From an uncultured Clostridia bacterium (lineage in GTDB: Bacteria > Bacillota > Clostridia > Lachnospirales > Anaerotignaceae), in assembly GCA_910583755.1 (NCBI GenBank), contig CAJTZO010000008.1, forward strand, positions 27,542 to 91,541: a DNA stretch of 64,000 nt, in the 5' to 3' direction. The first letter of the stretch is position 1, and each line of letters opens with the position of its first letter. Both the position numbers and the translations under genes were made by a program. The notes under the pieces are model-generated. The model saw nothing but the letters and a program-made list of their open reading frames with translations, was not told the DNA's origin and did not search any database. Positions 7,812 through 15,849 of this stretch are shown in pieces.

Positions 7812-9314
7812 ATGAAAAGAGCAGCAGGTATCTTGCTTCCTATGACAAGTCTTCCTTCAAAATATGGTATTGGTTGCTTTTCTAAAAGTGCCTATGATTT
7901 TGTAGACTGGTTAAAAGAAGCAGGCCAAACATACTGGCAAATACTTCCGCTTGTACCAACAAGTTATGGGGATTCCCCTTATCAGTCTTTTTCCACATTT
8001 GCAGGAAATCCTTATTTTATCAGTTTAGAAGCCTTGATTGAAGAAGGTGTTTTGACACAGGAAGAATGTGATGAAGTAGACTTTGGTGATGATGCGAGCA
8101 GCATTGATTATGAAAAAATTTACAAACAGCGCTATCCACTCCTACACAAAGCCTATGAGCGTAGTAATATTAGTGAAAATGAAAATTATCAACGTTTTGT
8201 TAATGAAAATAGTTGGTGGCTTTCTGATTATGCGTTGTTTATGGCTGTAAAAGATAGATTTGGTGGTATTATCTGGACGCAATGGGCAGAAGATATTCGT
8301 TTACGTTGGGGTTATTCTATGGACTATTACAGGAGAGAGCTGTATTTTGACATTGAATTTCATCAATATATGCAATTTAAGTTTTTTGAACAATGGTATG
8401 CTTTAAAATCCTATGCAAATGAAAAAGGAATCTACATTATTGGTGATATTCCTATTTATGTTGCAATGGATAGTGCTGACACTTGGGCACATCCTGAACT
8501 TTTCCAGCTTGACGGGCAAAACATTCCTTATGCTGTAGCAGGTTGTCCTCCTGATGGATTTGCTCCAGAAGGTCAACTTTGGGGAAATCCGCTTTATCGT
8601 TGGGATTATCATAGAGGAACAGGTTATGATTGGTGGGTTTCTCGTTTAGCATATTGCTTTAAAATGTATGATGTGGTAAGAATTGACCATTTTAGAGGAT
8701 TTGATGAGTATTTCTCCATTCCTTATGGTGCAACAACAGCAAGAGAAGGACATTGGGAAAAAGGACCTAATATGGAATTATTCCGTTGTGTTGAAAATCG
8801 TCTAGGTTGGCACGAAGTTATTGCAGAAGATTTAGGATATGTCACAGATAGTGTGCGTCGTCTTGTACAGGAAAGTGGATTTCCGGGTATGAAAGTATTA
8901 GAATTTGCTTTTGATTCTAGGGATACTGGTTCTGCAAATGACTATTTACCACACAACTATATTGAAAATAGTGTAGCTTATACTGGTACACATGATAATG
9001 AAACAATTGTCGGTTGGTTCGATTCCATTACAGAAGAAGAAAGAGAACTAGCAAGAAATTATTTATGCGACCATTATACCCCTAAAGAATTGTTGTATCA
9101 ATCTTTTATTTCCCTTGCCATGAGAAGTAATGCAAAAACTTGTATTGTTCCAATGCAAGATTATTTAGGATATGATAATTCTTGCCGTATGAATCAGCCC
9201 TCTACCGTCGGCAAGAATTGGAAATGGCGTTTGACTGGAAAAGAACTAACTGATGATTTAAAACAAGAAATACTGGCTGTTACAAAACGTTACGGTCGTA
9301 TGAATTGGGACTAA
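7812..9314 (+). CDS. malQ: 4-alpha-glucanotransferase (amylomaltase)
   Basis: GH77 disproportionating enzyme that transfers maltooligosaccharide units between alpha-1,4-glucans and releases glucose, in the cytoplasm. The 500-aa length is normal. Signature segments are visible: the N-terminal GILLPMTSLPSKYGIG, the nucleophile region VVRIDHFRGF, the acid/base region VIAEDLGYVT and the THDNET segment. A strong GAAAGGAGG site precedes the ATG. It is the last gene of the LacI-controlled PTS cluster and is the best clue that the cluster handles maltose or maltodextrin-type sugars. No anomalies are seen. Confidence 0.97.
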   Translation: MKRAAGILLPMTSLPSKYGIGCFSKSAYDFVDWLKEAGQTYWQILPLVPTSYGDSPYQSFSTFAGNPYFISLEALIEEGVLTQEECDEVDFGDDASSIDYEKIYKQRYPLLHKAYERSNISENENYQRFVNENSWWLSDYALFMAVKDRFGGIIWTQWAEDIRLRWGYSMDYYRRELYFDIEFHQYMQFKFFEQWYALKSYANEKGIYIIGDIPIYVAMDSADTWAHPELFQLDGQNIPYAVAGCPPDGFAPEGQLWGNPLYRWDYHRGTGYDWWVSRLAYCFKMYDVVRIDHFRGFDEYFSIPYGATTAREGHWEKGPNMELFRCVENRLGWHEVIAEDLGYVTDSVRRLVQESGFPGMKVLEFAFDSRDTGSANDYLPHNYIENSVAYTGTHDNETIVGWFDSITEEERELARNYLCDHYTPKELLYQSFISLAMRSNAKTCIVPMQDYLGYDNSCRMNQPSTVGKNWKWRLTGKELTDDLKQEILAVTKRYGRMNWD

Positions 9315-9327
9315 AATATCTCCTCTT

Positions 9328-9371
9328 AATCATAGAAGGCTTTGGCAAGACAACCAAAGCCTTTTATGATT
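9328..9371 (+). terminator. Long hairpin between convergent malQ and tadA
   Basis: AATCAT, then GAAGGCTTTGG, pairs across an 8-base loop with CCAAAGCCTT, then ATGATT. It lies just after the malQ stop and could also serve tadA from the other side. The T-run is short. Confidence 0.6.
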
Positions 9372-9418
9372 TAAGAATATTTCCAGTAAGGGAAAGTATC
9401 TATTTTTCTTTTGTTAAT

Positions 9419-9898
9419 TTAATCAAAAGTTTTTTCATTTTCTTTCTTTTTTCTAAAATTTTTAAAAAATTCTCTTAGTAATTCCGCACATTGCTCTTGT
9501 AATATATTTTCCTCTATTTCTACCTGATGATTAAAACGTGGTTCTTGTAACAAATTTAAAATGGAGCCTGCACAACCTGCTTTACTGTTTCTTGTGCCAA
9601 ATACTACTTTGGGGATTCTTGCCTGCACAATAGCACCCGCACACATAGGACAAGGTTCTACTGTAACATAAAGCGTACAGTCTTCCAGACGCCAATCTCC
9701 CACTATCTGCGCACTTTTATGAATTACCTCTATTTCTGCATGATACAATGGATTTTTTTTGCTATTGCGCAAATTATGAGCTCGTGCAATGATTTCTCCT
9801 TTTCTCACCATTACCGCACCAATGGGAACTTCTCCTAACTCAAATGCTTTTTTTGCTTCTGTTAATGCCTCCATCATATAATATTGCTGTTCTGTCAT
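9419..9898 (-). CDS. tadA: tRNA-specific adenosine deaminase
   Basis: Deaminates A34 of tRNA-Arg(ACG) to inosine so that it can read several codons. The 159-aa protein has the cytidine-deaminase-fold zinc site: His53 and catalytic Glu55 in HAEIEVI, and Cys83/Cys86 in PCPMCAGAI. An AGAGGAG site lies just before the ATG, and the stop of the upstream lipoprotein gene is only 9 bases away, so the two are almost certainly cotranscribed. Length and motifs are typical. The C-terminal tail is lysine-rich, and I saw no defect. Confidence 0.95.
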   Translation of the reverse strand: MTEQQYYMMEALTEAKKAFELGEVPIGAVMVRKGEIIARAHNLRNSKKNPLYHAEIEVIHKSAQIVGDWRLEDCTLYVTVEPCPMCAGAIVQARIPKVVFGTRNSKAGCAGSILNLLQEPRFNHQVEIEENILQEQCAELLREFFKNFRKKKENEKTFD

Positions 9899-9907
9899 AT
9901 CTCCTCT

Positions 9908-11236
9908 TTACTCCTCAAAATATACCATCGTATTTGTATCCTCTATATTATTCATACCAACATATTCATCTATACCATCGCTGTTTAAATCCATAGCATA
10001 AATAATTTGTCCATATACAATATCATCATTTTTTATGCTAAGTCCATTTTCTGTCAAAATATACCTCATGGCTGTTCCTGTTGTATCACAAACATAGATT
10101 TCTTTCACACCATCCCTATTCAAATCCCCACTATAAATACTGCTTTCTATACTTTTAATCCCCAAATGGGTACTCCATATTTTAATAAAACCAGTCTCTC
10201 TCTTTTGATATAAATATAAATCAAAACCATCTGTAATAAAATACTCTAGTGTGCCATCTCCGTCTATATCCGTAATATGCATATAACTTGCACCATGGTC
10301 CAAATAATATTGATTGGTAATTGTCCAACCTTCTTCTCCTTTTGTATAACACTCTAATGTTTTATGATTCATTAAAAAAAGTTCTGCTCCATCAAATCCG
10401 ACACAAGTATAATTTCCATTTGACAAATCAATACTTTCTCCTGTCGTTGAAAAATTACGGTTTAAAAATACTAATTTTTCAGAAGAAGTATAAGTATTTT
10501 CTCCTTCTTCTGTTCCTTCTGTAATGGCACGACTTAAAATAACTGCCATTCCTTCTTCTAAAAAAGCTGCACTATCTACAACAAGACCTCTCTGTAAATA
10601 AATATTACGATATCTTCCAAAACTACTCCGATAACGATACAAAGAAAGTTTTCCATCTTCACTGATATTAGCTGCTAAAAGATTTCCTTGTGCATCTTGT
10701 CCAATATCACAAAAGCCTTCTGAAGGAAAAGTTGTTCTTTTTCCCTGAAAAGTTACAAAAGGTGTATCTGTTTCATATTTTGCAAAATTTCCGTCTGCTA
10801 AAAATACATTTCTATCTGTTAATGCATATATGCCATTGTTATATCCACCTACATAATAAGCCCCTATTAATCTATCCCGCACAAAATAACAATATAAGAG
10901 ACCTGCAATTTCCCCATTATAATAAAGCAGTGGAACTGTTGCTACAATCGCTTCTTTTGCTGCATTCGTAGTCATATTGAGCCCTATTGTAGAAGATGAG
11001 GTAAACATAGCTTGATTTTGTTCCGTATTTTCTGGCACCACACCTTTAAAAAAAGTAATAGAGGTACTATCATATCTCCAATAATTATCATACAATAACT
11101 TATCTATTTTTTGCTCATAATCTTCTACAGTTCTTTCTGAAATAGAAAAAGTTTCTATTTCTTGCTCAGAATTATCTTTACAGCCTGTAAGACATATCAG
11201 TAGAAAACATATGACATAAACCCACTTTTGTATCAT
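9908..11236 (-). CDS. Lipoprotein with FG-GAP/VCBS-like repeats
   Basis: A surface lipoprotein of 442 aa and unknown function. The N terminus is a lipoprotein signal peptide ending in the lipobox LTGC at about residues 16-19, so it should be anchored to the outer face of the membrane. The C-terminal half has repeated calcium-type loops of the FG-GAP/VCBS kind (ITDIDGDGTLEYF, SGDLNRDGVKEIYVC, AMDLNSDGIDEYV), which suggest a beta-propeller. I place the start at the ATG at 11236 rather than the GTG three codons upstream, because the AAAGGAT site is too close to the GTG. It is cotranscribed with tadA. The pairing has no obvious functional logic. Ligand unknown. Confidence 0.8.
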   Translation of the reverse strand: MIQKWVYVICFLLICLTGCKDNSEQEIETFSISERTVEDYEQKIDKLLYDNYWRYDSTSITFFKGVVPENTEQNQAMFTSSSTIGLNMTTNAAKEAIVATVPLLYYNGEIAGLLYCYFVRDRLIGAYYVGGYNNGIYALTDRNVFLADGNFAKYETDTPFVTFQGKRTTFPSEGFCDIGQDAQGNLLAANISEDGKLSLYRYRSSFGRYRNIYLQRGLVVDSAAFLEEGMAVILSRAITEGTEEGENTYTSSEKLVFLNRNFSTTGESIDLSNGNYTCVGFDGAELFLMNHKTLECYTKGEEGWTITNQYYLDHGASYMHITDIDGDGTLEYFITDGFDLYLYQKRETGFIKIWSTHLGIKSIESSIYSGDLNRDGVKEIYVCDTTGTAMRYILTENGLSIKNDDIVYGQIIYAMDLNSDGIDEYVGMNNIEDTNTMVYFEE

Positions 11237-11307
11237 TTTTTTCACATCCTTTCATTTTTTCTTGTTTTTCATTATATCGTAATTATTCCCCTAAAGCAAA
11301 TAACAAA

Positions 11308-11350
11308 TAAAAAAAAGAAATAGTTCTATCATAGAACTATTTCTTTTTTA
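11308..11350 (-). terminator. Strong terminator behind the lysine-rich protein gene
   Basis: A perfect 15-bp stem (AAAGAAATAGTTCTA and its complement) with a 3-base loop, followed by a T-run on either strand. It ends the 11355-11978 gene and insulates it from the lipoprotein-tadA unit. Confidence 0.85.
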
Positions 11351-11354
11351 TTCA

Positions 11355-11978
11355 CTATATGCTAATATCAATGCTGCCTATCTCTGGCATACCTGTACTC
11401 ATAAAAGACGATTCCATAAAAGAATCTGAAGAACTAAAATCATTAGAAGAATTTAAAACATCATTAATTTCTTTTGACATACGTTTTTTTCTTTTTCCTT
11501 GCAGTTCTTGCCCAATTTCCTCTGCTTTTTTTTCATCTGTTTTTTGCTTCATTTTCATTTGTAATTCCATTTTACTTTCTGTTATCAAAGCTTTTTCTTT
11601 ACTTTGTGCCTTTTTTATTACTTTTTTCATTTTAGCAACTACTTTTCTAATTTGTTCTTCATCGCCACCACTTGCTTTTGTTTGTGCTATCTTTCCTTTT
11701 ATTTTTCCAATAATACTACGTACTTCTGAAATGCTTTTTGCCTGCATTAGTTTGATTAAATCTTCCGTGGATTGATAATCCACATTGGATTTTTTCGGTT
11801 GTTCTTGTTTTGCCATTGTTGGAAAATTTTTTTCTTTTTTTTGCTGTGCTACAAAACTATCCTTTTTTTCCTCTGTTTTTTCTGCTTTTTTTGTTTCATC
11901 TTCTTTTTTTTGTGTTCTATCATCTTTTTTCTGATATATTGTTGTTTTTTGACTTTTTTGAATTGATGAAATTGACAT
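11355..11978 (-). CDS. Lysine-rich, probably helical protein of unknown function with a sigma-D-like promoter
   Basis: I do not recognise this 207-aa protein. The start is the ATG at 11978 (MSISSIQKSQ), which has a strong GGGAGGGG site. The first 70 residues are a highly charged Lys/Glu/Gln stretch with low complexity. Residues 75-180 look like amphipathic helices, possibly coiled coil (SISEVRSIIGKIKGKI, VAKMKKVIKKAQ). The C terminus is Ser/Met-rich and ends in PEIGSIDISI. No signal peptide or membrane helix is seen. It is monocistronic, bounded by its own terminator and by a promoter that resembles the flagellar sigma-D class. The best guess is a motility-regulon accessory protein, and that rests only on the promoter. 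Confidence 0.7.
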   Translation of the reverse strand: MSISSIQKSQKTTIYQKKDDRTQKKEDETKKAEKTEEKKDSFVAQQKKEKNFPTMAKQEQPKKSNVDYQSTEDLIKLMQAKSISEVRSIIGKIKGKIAQTKASGGDEEQIRKVVAKMKKVIKKAQSKEKALITESKMELQMKMKQKTDEKKAEEIGQELQGKRKKRMSKEINDVLNSSNDFSSSDSFMESSFMSTGMPEIGSIDISI

Positions 11979-12035
11979 AATATCCCCTCCCTTTTTCTTC
12001 TTTTTGTAATATATTTCTTTGCCCACTTTATAAGT

Positions 12036-12062
12036 ATATCGACCAAAGAAAGGAGATTCTTA
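12036..12062 (-). promoter_or_regulatory. Sigma-D-like promoter for the lysine-rich protein gene
   Basis: On the minus strand TAAG, 15 bases, then GTCGATAT. The Bacillus sigma-D consensus is TAAA-N15-GCCGATAT, so it matches 3 of 4 and 7 of 8. It lies about 60 bases upstream of the start, in the gap behind dusB. Confidence 0.55.
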
Positions 12063-12073
12063 ACAATCTATTT

Positions 12074-13015
12074 TTAATGTCTTTTTAATAATTTTTCGAT
12101 TTCATCATAGCTATTTGCCATATTAATTTTTGTTCGAAGTTCTGCTGCTCCTTTTACCCCTTTCATATACCAGGAAATATGCTTTCTCATTTCTCTTACT
12201 CCAATATATTCCCCCTTATATGCTATCAACATACGAGCATGACGTAATGCCTTTTCTACTTTTTGTTCTGCTGTTGGCTCTGGTAACAATTCTCCTGTTT
12301 CTAAATAATGAAGAATCCTTTGAAATATCCATGGATTTCCTTGTGCCGCTCTGCCTATCATAATCGCATCACATTTTGTATCTTCCAACATATTTTTTGC
12401 ATCTTCTGGTGTTACAACATCCCCGTTACCAATAACAGGAATAGAAACCACTTCTTTTACTGCTTTTATAATATTCCAATCTGCTTTTCCACTATAATAT
12501 TGTTCTCTTGTTCTGCCATGTACTGCAATCGCTGCTGCACCATTTTGTTCTGCTATTTTAGCAATTTCTACAGCATTAATATGGTCTTCGTCAAATCCTT
12601 TTCTAATCTTAATTGTAACCGGCTTTTTTTGAGAAGACACTAAAGCTTTGACAATTTTTCCTACTAATTCCGGATTTTTTGTTAAGGCACTTCCCTCTCC
12701 ATTTTTAACAATTTTGGGGGCTGGACATCCCATATTGACATCTAATATATCACAGTCAATTTTTTTTGCCATATCCGCCATAATTTCTGGTTGAGAACCA
12801 AAAAGCTGTATTGCTGTAGGTCTTTCTTGTTCTTCTACTTTTAATAATTTTTGTGTATTTTCATTTTTATAAAATATTCCTTTCGCACTTACCATCTCAG
12901 AATAAACTAGACCACAGCCCATTTCTTTGCAAAGAATCCGAAAAGGTAAATCTGTTACACCAGCCATAGGTGCTAAAAAAATATTATTTTTTAATTCTAC
13001 ATCTCCAATTTTCAT
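12074..13015 (-). CDS. dusB: tRNA-dihydrouridine synthase
   Basis: FMN- and NADPH-dependent enzyme that reduces uridines in the tRNA D-loop. The 313-aa length fits DusB. It starts with the FMN-barrel motif NIFLAPMAGVTDLPFR, has the catalytic Cys in VNMGCPAPKIVKNGEGSAL, and shows VHGRTREQYYSG, IPVIGNGDV and IGRAAQGNPW in order. An AGGAAGG site precedes the ATG. It is downstream of the two coaX genes in the same direction; coaX and dus genes also lie close together behind ftsH in Bacillus. A piece of an intergenic repeat lies between it and coaX. Confidence 0.95.
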   Translation of the reverse strand: MKIGDVELKNNIFLAPMAGVTDLPFRILCKEMGCGLVYSEMVSAKGIFYKNENTQKLLKVEEQERPTAIQLFGSQPEIMADMAKKIDCDILDVNMGCPAPKIVKNGEGSALTKNPELVGKIVKALVSSQKKPVTIKIRKGFDEDHINAVEIAKIAEQNGAAAIAVHGRTREQYYSGKADWNIIKAVKEVVSIPVIGNGDVVTPEDAKNMLEDTKCDAIMIGRAAQGNPWIFQRILHYLETGELLPEPTAEQKVEKALRHARMLIAYKGEYIGVREMRKHISWYMKGVKGAAELRTKINMANSYDEIEKLLKRH

Positions 13016-13030
13016 AATACTTACCTTCCT

Positions 13031-13068
13031 AAATTTTAAAGTTGGTGGGTTGGGACAAAACCCAAAAT
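13031..13068. repeat. Short copy of the intergenic repeat between coaX and dusB
   Basis: TTTTAAAGTTGGTGGGTT followed by GGGACAAAACCC closely matches the reverse complement of part of the element at 23224-23378 (TTTTAAAGTTGGTGGGTTTGGG..AAACCC). It looks like a truncated copy. Confidence 0.5.
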
Positions 13069-13089
13069 TTTCACTTTATTGATATTTTT

Positions 13090-13872
13090 TTAAGAAAGTG
13101 TGGAAAGTTTATTTTTTTCATACAGTATTTTTAAGCCTTTTAATGTTAGTGTAGGGTCTAAAACATCAAATATCTTTTTATCAGGGTCAATCACTTTTGC
13201 CAATCCTCCAGTTGCAATCACTTTCATATTTGGTAAACAAAGTTCCCTCTTTAATTCTTTTATAATATGAATGGTTTGTCCAATATGTCCCAATACAATC
13301 CCTGCCTGTATACTGCCGACTGTATTTTTTACAATAATGGACTTTGGCTTTTTAATTTCAATTTTTGGTAGTTGTGCCGCTCTTTGATACAAGGCATCTG
13401 CACAAATAGAAATCCCTGGTGCAATCAAACCTGTAATAAATTCTCCTTTTTCATTGATAACATCAAATGTATCTGCTGTACCATAATCAATGACAACCGC
13501 TGGACCACCATAAATTTCTTTGACTGCTACTAAATTTACAATTCTATCTGCGCCTACCTCTTTCGGATTATCTCTTTTAATAACAATTCCTGTTTTCATA
13601 CCAGCACCCACTATCATAGGCTCTATATTAAAATATTTTCGTATGCCATGTGTTAAAGAATACATAATATCTGGTACGACAGAAGAAATAATTGCTGCAT
13701 CAATACAACTTGCTTTTACATCAGAAGCATCAAAAAGAGAATGGATAAAAATACCTGTTTCATCTGCCGTCTTTTTATTCCCTGTTGCCATTCTCCAGCA
13801 CTTTATCATTTTGTCTCCCTTATATACACCAAGTACAATATTTGTGTTCCCTACATCTACCACCAAAAGCAT
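13090..13872 (-). CDS. coaX: Type III pantothenate kinase, copy with intact catalytic Asp
   Basis: Phosphorylates pantothenate in the first step of coenzyme A synthesis. The 260-aa protein has the ASKHA-fold phosphate motif DVGNTNIVLGVY at residues 6-17, the pantothenate/catalytic segment EVGADRIVN with the expected Asp109, and a second phosphate motif DYGTADTFD at 129-137, where most family members have GTATT. An AGGAGG site precedes the ATG, and only 12 bases separate it from the stop of the second coaX copy, so they form one operon. The two proteins are closely similar throughout, which points to tandem duplication. This is the copy expected to be active. Confidence 0.93.
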   Translation of the reverse strand: MLLVVDVGNTNIVLGVYKGDKMIKCWRMATGNKKTADETGIFIHSLFDASDVKASCIDAAIISSVVPDIMYSLTHGIRKYFNIEPMIVGAGMKTGIVIKRDNPKEVGADRIVNLVAVKEIYGGPAVVIDYGTADTFDVINEKGEFITGLIAPGISICADALYQRAAQLPKIEIKKPKSIIVKNTVGSIQAGIVLGHIGQTIHIIKELKRELCLPNMKVIATGGLAKVIDPDKKIFDVLDPTLTLKGLKILYEKNKLSTLS

Positions 13873-13884
13873 AAGTATGCCCTC

Positions 13885-14661
13885 CTATTTTCTATGTTTG
13901 TTTTTTTCGTACAATATTCGTAACCCCTTTAAAGAAAGTACAGGGTCTATTACATCAAATATTTCCTCTTTTTCATCAATTACTCTTGCTAATCCCCCAG
14001 TTGCTACTACCTTTAAATAAGGTTCTTTTAATTTTTCTTTTAATTGTTCTAAAATATAAAGGGTCTCTCCAATATGTCCTATTACAATTCCTGCTTGTAT
14101 ACTGCTTACTGTATTTTTTGCTATAATGCTGTTTGGTTTTTTAATTTCAATCTTCGGTAATTGTGCTGCTTTTTGATACAAAGCATCTGCACATATTTGT
14201 ACACCAGGTGCTGTAATTGCTGTTACAAATTCCCCATTTTTGTTTACTACATCAAACATTGTTGCAGTGCTATAATCCACTACCACAACTGGTCCACCAT
14301 AAATTTCATAGGCTGCTACTAAATTTACAATTCTATTAGAACCCATTTCTCTCGGATTTTCCATTCTTAAGTTAATCCCTGTTTTCATTCCTGCCTTTAC
14401 TATCATAGGCTCTATATGCAGTTGTTTCCGTATGCCATTTGTCAAAGAATACATAATATTGGGTACAACAGAAGAAATAATAACACTTTCAATTTCTTTG
14501 ATGTCTACATCAGAATAGGAAAAAAGAGAACGAATTAAGGACCCTGTTTCATCTGCTGTTCGATTATTTAATGTGGTAATCCTCCAATTCGCTGCTAATC
14601 TTTCCCCATCATAAACCCCTAAAACAATGTTAGTATTCCCTACATCTATGACTAAAATCAT
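13885..14661 (-). CDS. coaX: Type III pantothenate kinase paralogue with altered active site
   Basis: A 258-aa tandem paralogue of the neighbouring coaX. The start is the ATG at 14661 (MILVIDVGNTN), with AAGGAG upstream; the frame extends further but without a ribosome site. The first phosphate motif (DVGNTNIVLGVY) is kept. The catalytic segment reads EMGSNRIVN, so the family's catalytic Asp at position 109 is Asn, and the second phosphate motif reads DYSTATMFD, with Gly changed to Ser. The rest of the fold is intact, with no frameshift or stop, so it is not a decaying gene. It may be a catalytically weak or dead partner of the other copy (type III kinases are dimers) or a CoA-pathway sensor. 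Which applies cannot be told from sequence. Confidence 0.85.
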   Translation of the reverse strand: MILVIDVGNTNIVLGVYDGERLAANWRITTLNNRTADETGSLIRSLFSYSDVDIKEIESVIISSVVPNIMYSLTNGIRKQLHIEPMIVKAGMKTGINLRMENPREMGSNRIVNLVAAYEIYGGPVVVVDYSTATMFDVVNKNGEFVTAITAPGVQICADALYQKAAQLPKIEIKKPNSIIAKNTVSSIQAGIVIGHIGETLYILEQLKEKLKEPYLKVVATGGLARVIDEKEEIFDVIDPVLSLKGLRILYEKNKHRK

Positions 14662-14683
14662 GTTTTTTCTCTCCTTAAATATC

Positions 14684-14712
14684 AAAAAAGAGTACGGGAA
14701 CAATTCCCGTAC
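14684..14712 (-). terminator. Terminator behind the ECF S-component gene
   Basis: A perfect stem GTACGGGAA/TTCCCGTAC with a 3-base loop, followed on the minus strand by TCTTTTTT. It lies between the transporter gene and the coaX pair and overlaps the region just upstream of the coaX ribosome site. Confidence 0.8.
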
Positions 14713-14727
14713 CCTAAAAATATATTT

Positions 14728-15318
14728 TTATGCAATTTCGCTTTTATAGATTGCTTTTTTGAGTGCCAATACAACTGATGTACAAATGACAACTGCTGCT
14801 AACATTTCTACAATACCGTATGTTGTAATAATTCCCCAGATAACTGGTCCTGATGCTGTGCCTAATCTCTCTGTCAAATCTTCTACATAAATAAAATAAA
14901 TTAACCCCATCGCACCTAATGTATTTGTCAAAGAGCCTAGTGCAGATGCAACCACAGAAGAAACTGTTTTATTTTTTATGGTAAACATCAAACCTTTATA
15001 AGCATATCCTGTTACTACACCAATACAAATTCTTGGTAAGACAGATACAATAGGATTCATAAAATAAGGGTCTAATATTCCTGATGGTTGTGTAATTGCC
15101 TTAATCATCGAAACAATGCCAAATGCTGCCCCTACAATTCCCCCCACAAGTGGTCCTTCCAACAATGCTATAATGATGGTAGGAATATGTACAATCGTAG
15201 CACTAACAGGCTGTAAAGGGATAATTCCTAATGGTGTATATGACAATATCATTGTAAGTGCAATCATCATACCAGTAATCGTTAATTTTCTTGTAGACAT
15301 TTTCTTTTTTGAACTCAT
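14728..15318 (-). CDS. ECF transporter S component, probably pantothenate-specific (PanT-like)
   Basis: A 196-aa integral membrane vitamin-binding subunit that would work with a shared energy-coupling module (EcfA/EcfA'/EcfT) encoded elsewhere. About six hydrophobic segments are visible, starting with LTITGMMIALTMILSYTPLG and including the glycine-rich GPLVGGIVGAAFGIVSM, which fits the ECF S fold. The start follows a full AAAGGAGG site. Its position directly before two pantothenate kinase genes strongly suggests pantothenate as the substrate. It has its own extended -10 promoter, a structured leader and a terminator, so it can be expressed separately from coaX. The substrate assignment is by context. 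Confidence 0.85.
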   Translation of the reverse strand: MSSKKKMSTRKLTITGMMIALTMILSYTPLGIIPLQPVSATIVHIPTIIIALLEGPLVGGIVGAAFGIVSMIKAITQPSGILDPYFMNPIVSVLPRICIGVVTGYAYKGLMFTIKNKTVSSVVASALGSLTNTLGAMGLIYFIYVEDLTERLGTASGPVIWGIITTYGIVEMLAAVVICTSVVLALKKAIYKSEIA

Positions 15319-15390
15319 TTTTTGAGTCCTCCTTTCATTCTCATTCCTTTAGATATAAGATGATATTATTTTTTGTGCGTTTTTTTCATA

Positions 15391-15422
15391 GGACTCTAGT
15401 GAAATCACATTCTACCATGTCC
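15391..15422 (-). promoter_or_regulatory. Structured leader element upstream of the ECF S-component gene
   Basis: In the 5' leader, between promoter and gene, GGAC and GTCC close a stem that contains a perfect GTGA-TT-TCAC hairpin. It begins about 20 bases from the expected transcript start. This could be a small cis-acting RNA or an operator. I cannot match it to a named riboswitch. Confidence 0.35.
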
Positions 15423-15441
15423 TTTTTTACGACACAAGAAT

Positions 15442-15469
15442 ATTATAGCAGTAAATTCTCTAATTACAA
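15442..15469 (-). promoter_or_regulatory. Sigma-A promoter with extended -10 for the ECF S-component gene
   Basis: On the minus strand, TTGTAA, a 16-base spacer, then TATAAT preceded by TGC (extended -10). The distance to the start codon is about 125 bases, leaving a leader of roughly 115 bases that holds the hairpin at 15391-15422. Confidence 0.7.
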
Positions 15470-15487
15470 CATTTTTTTCATAATTTT

Positions 15488-15838
15488 TTATTTTTTCTCC
15501 TTTTGTAATTCTTGTTTTATTTTTTCTCCTTCTTCTGTAAAAAATACTACATACCATAACTTCAATGCTTTTAAAAATTCCTTTTTTTCAGATTGAATTC
15601 TTTTGATTTCAAGCTCTGCTCCAATCTCATCAAAGTCAATCTCTCCTTCTATTGTTTCAAAATAGATATCTCCATTTTCTTCAAACCCGACACAAAAAGT
15701 ACAACAAAGTTTTTGAGCAGTTAATACACACATTATTTTTAACTCTTTTTGCACTTCTTCTGGCAATATTTGAAACTTAGGTTCTATAAAATATTTTTGC
15801 TTTTTATAACTTGTCATCGCTAATATTTGCTTTTTCAT
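15488..15838 (-). CDS. Conserved hypothetical protein, 116 aa, next to birA
   Basis: A small cytoplasmic protein without a signal peptide or membrane helix. The central segment ELKIMCVLTAQKLCCTFCVGFEENGDIYFET holds four Cys residues and predicted strands. The C terminus is a charged helix (EEGEKIKQELQKEKK). I believe similar proteins (DUF6145-type) occur beside birA in Lachnospiraceae, but I cannot confirm this here. It starts 11 bases after the birA stop with an AAAGGAG site, so it is translated from the birA transcript. Function unknown; the Cys pattern does not form a clear metal-binding motif. Confidence 0.75.
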   Translation of the reverse strand: MKKQILAMTSYKKQKYFIEPKFQILPEEVQKELKIMCVLTAQKLCCTFCVGFEENGDIYFETIEGEIDFDEIGAELEIKRIQSEKKEFLKALKLWYVVFFTEEGEKIKQELQKEKK

Positions 15839-15849
15839 TTTTTTCTCCT

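Noticed and set aside
13520..14020. 166-aa plus-strand frame spanning both coaX genes
   Set aside because: Antisense shadow; it bridges two well-supported genes and has no ribosome site.
13885..14661. Second coaX as a pseudogene
   Set aside because: No stop, frameshift or loss of length; good ribosome site and operon position. Better described as a diverged, possibly non-catalytic paralogue.
15391..15422. Known riboswitch class (for example preQ1, THF or pan motif)
   Set aside because: The short stem does not show the conserved bases or extra helices I know for those classes, so only a generic leader element is reported.
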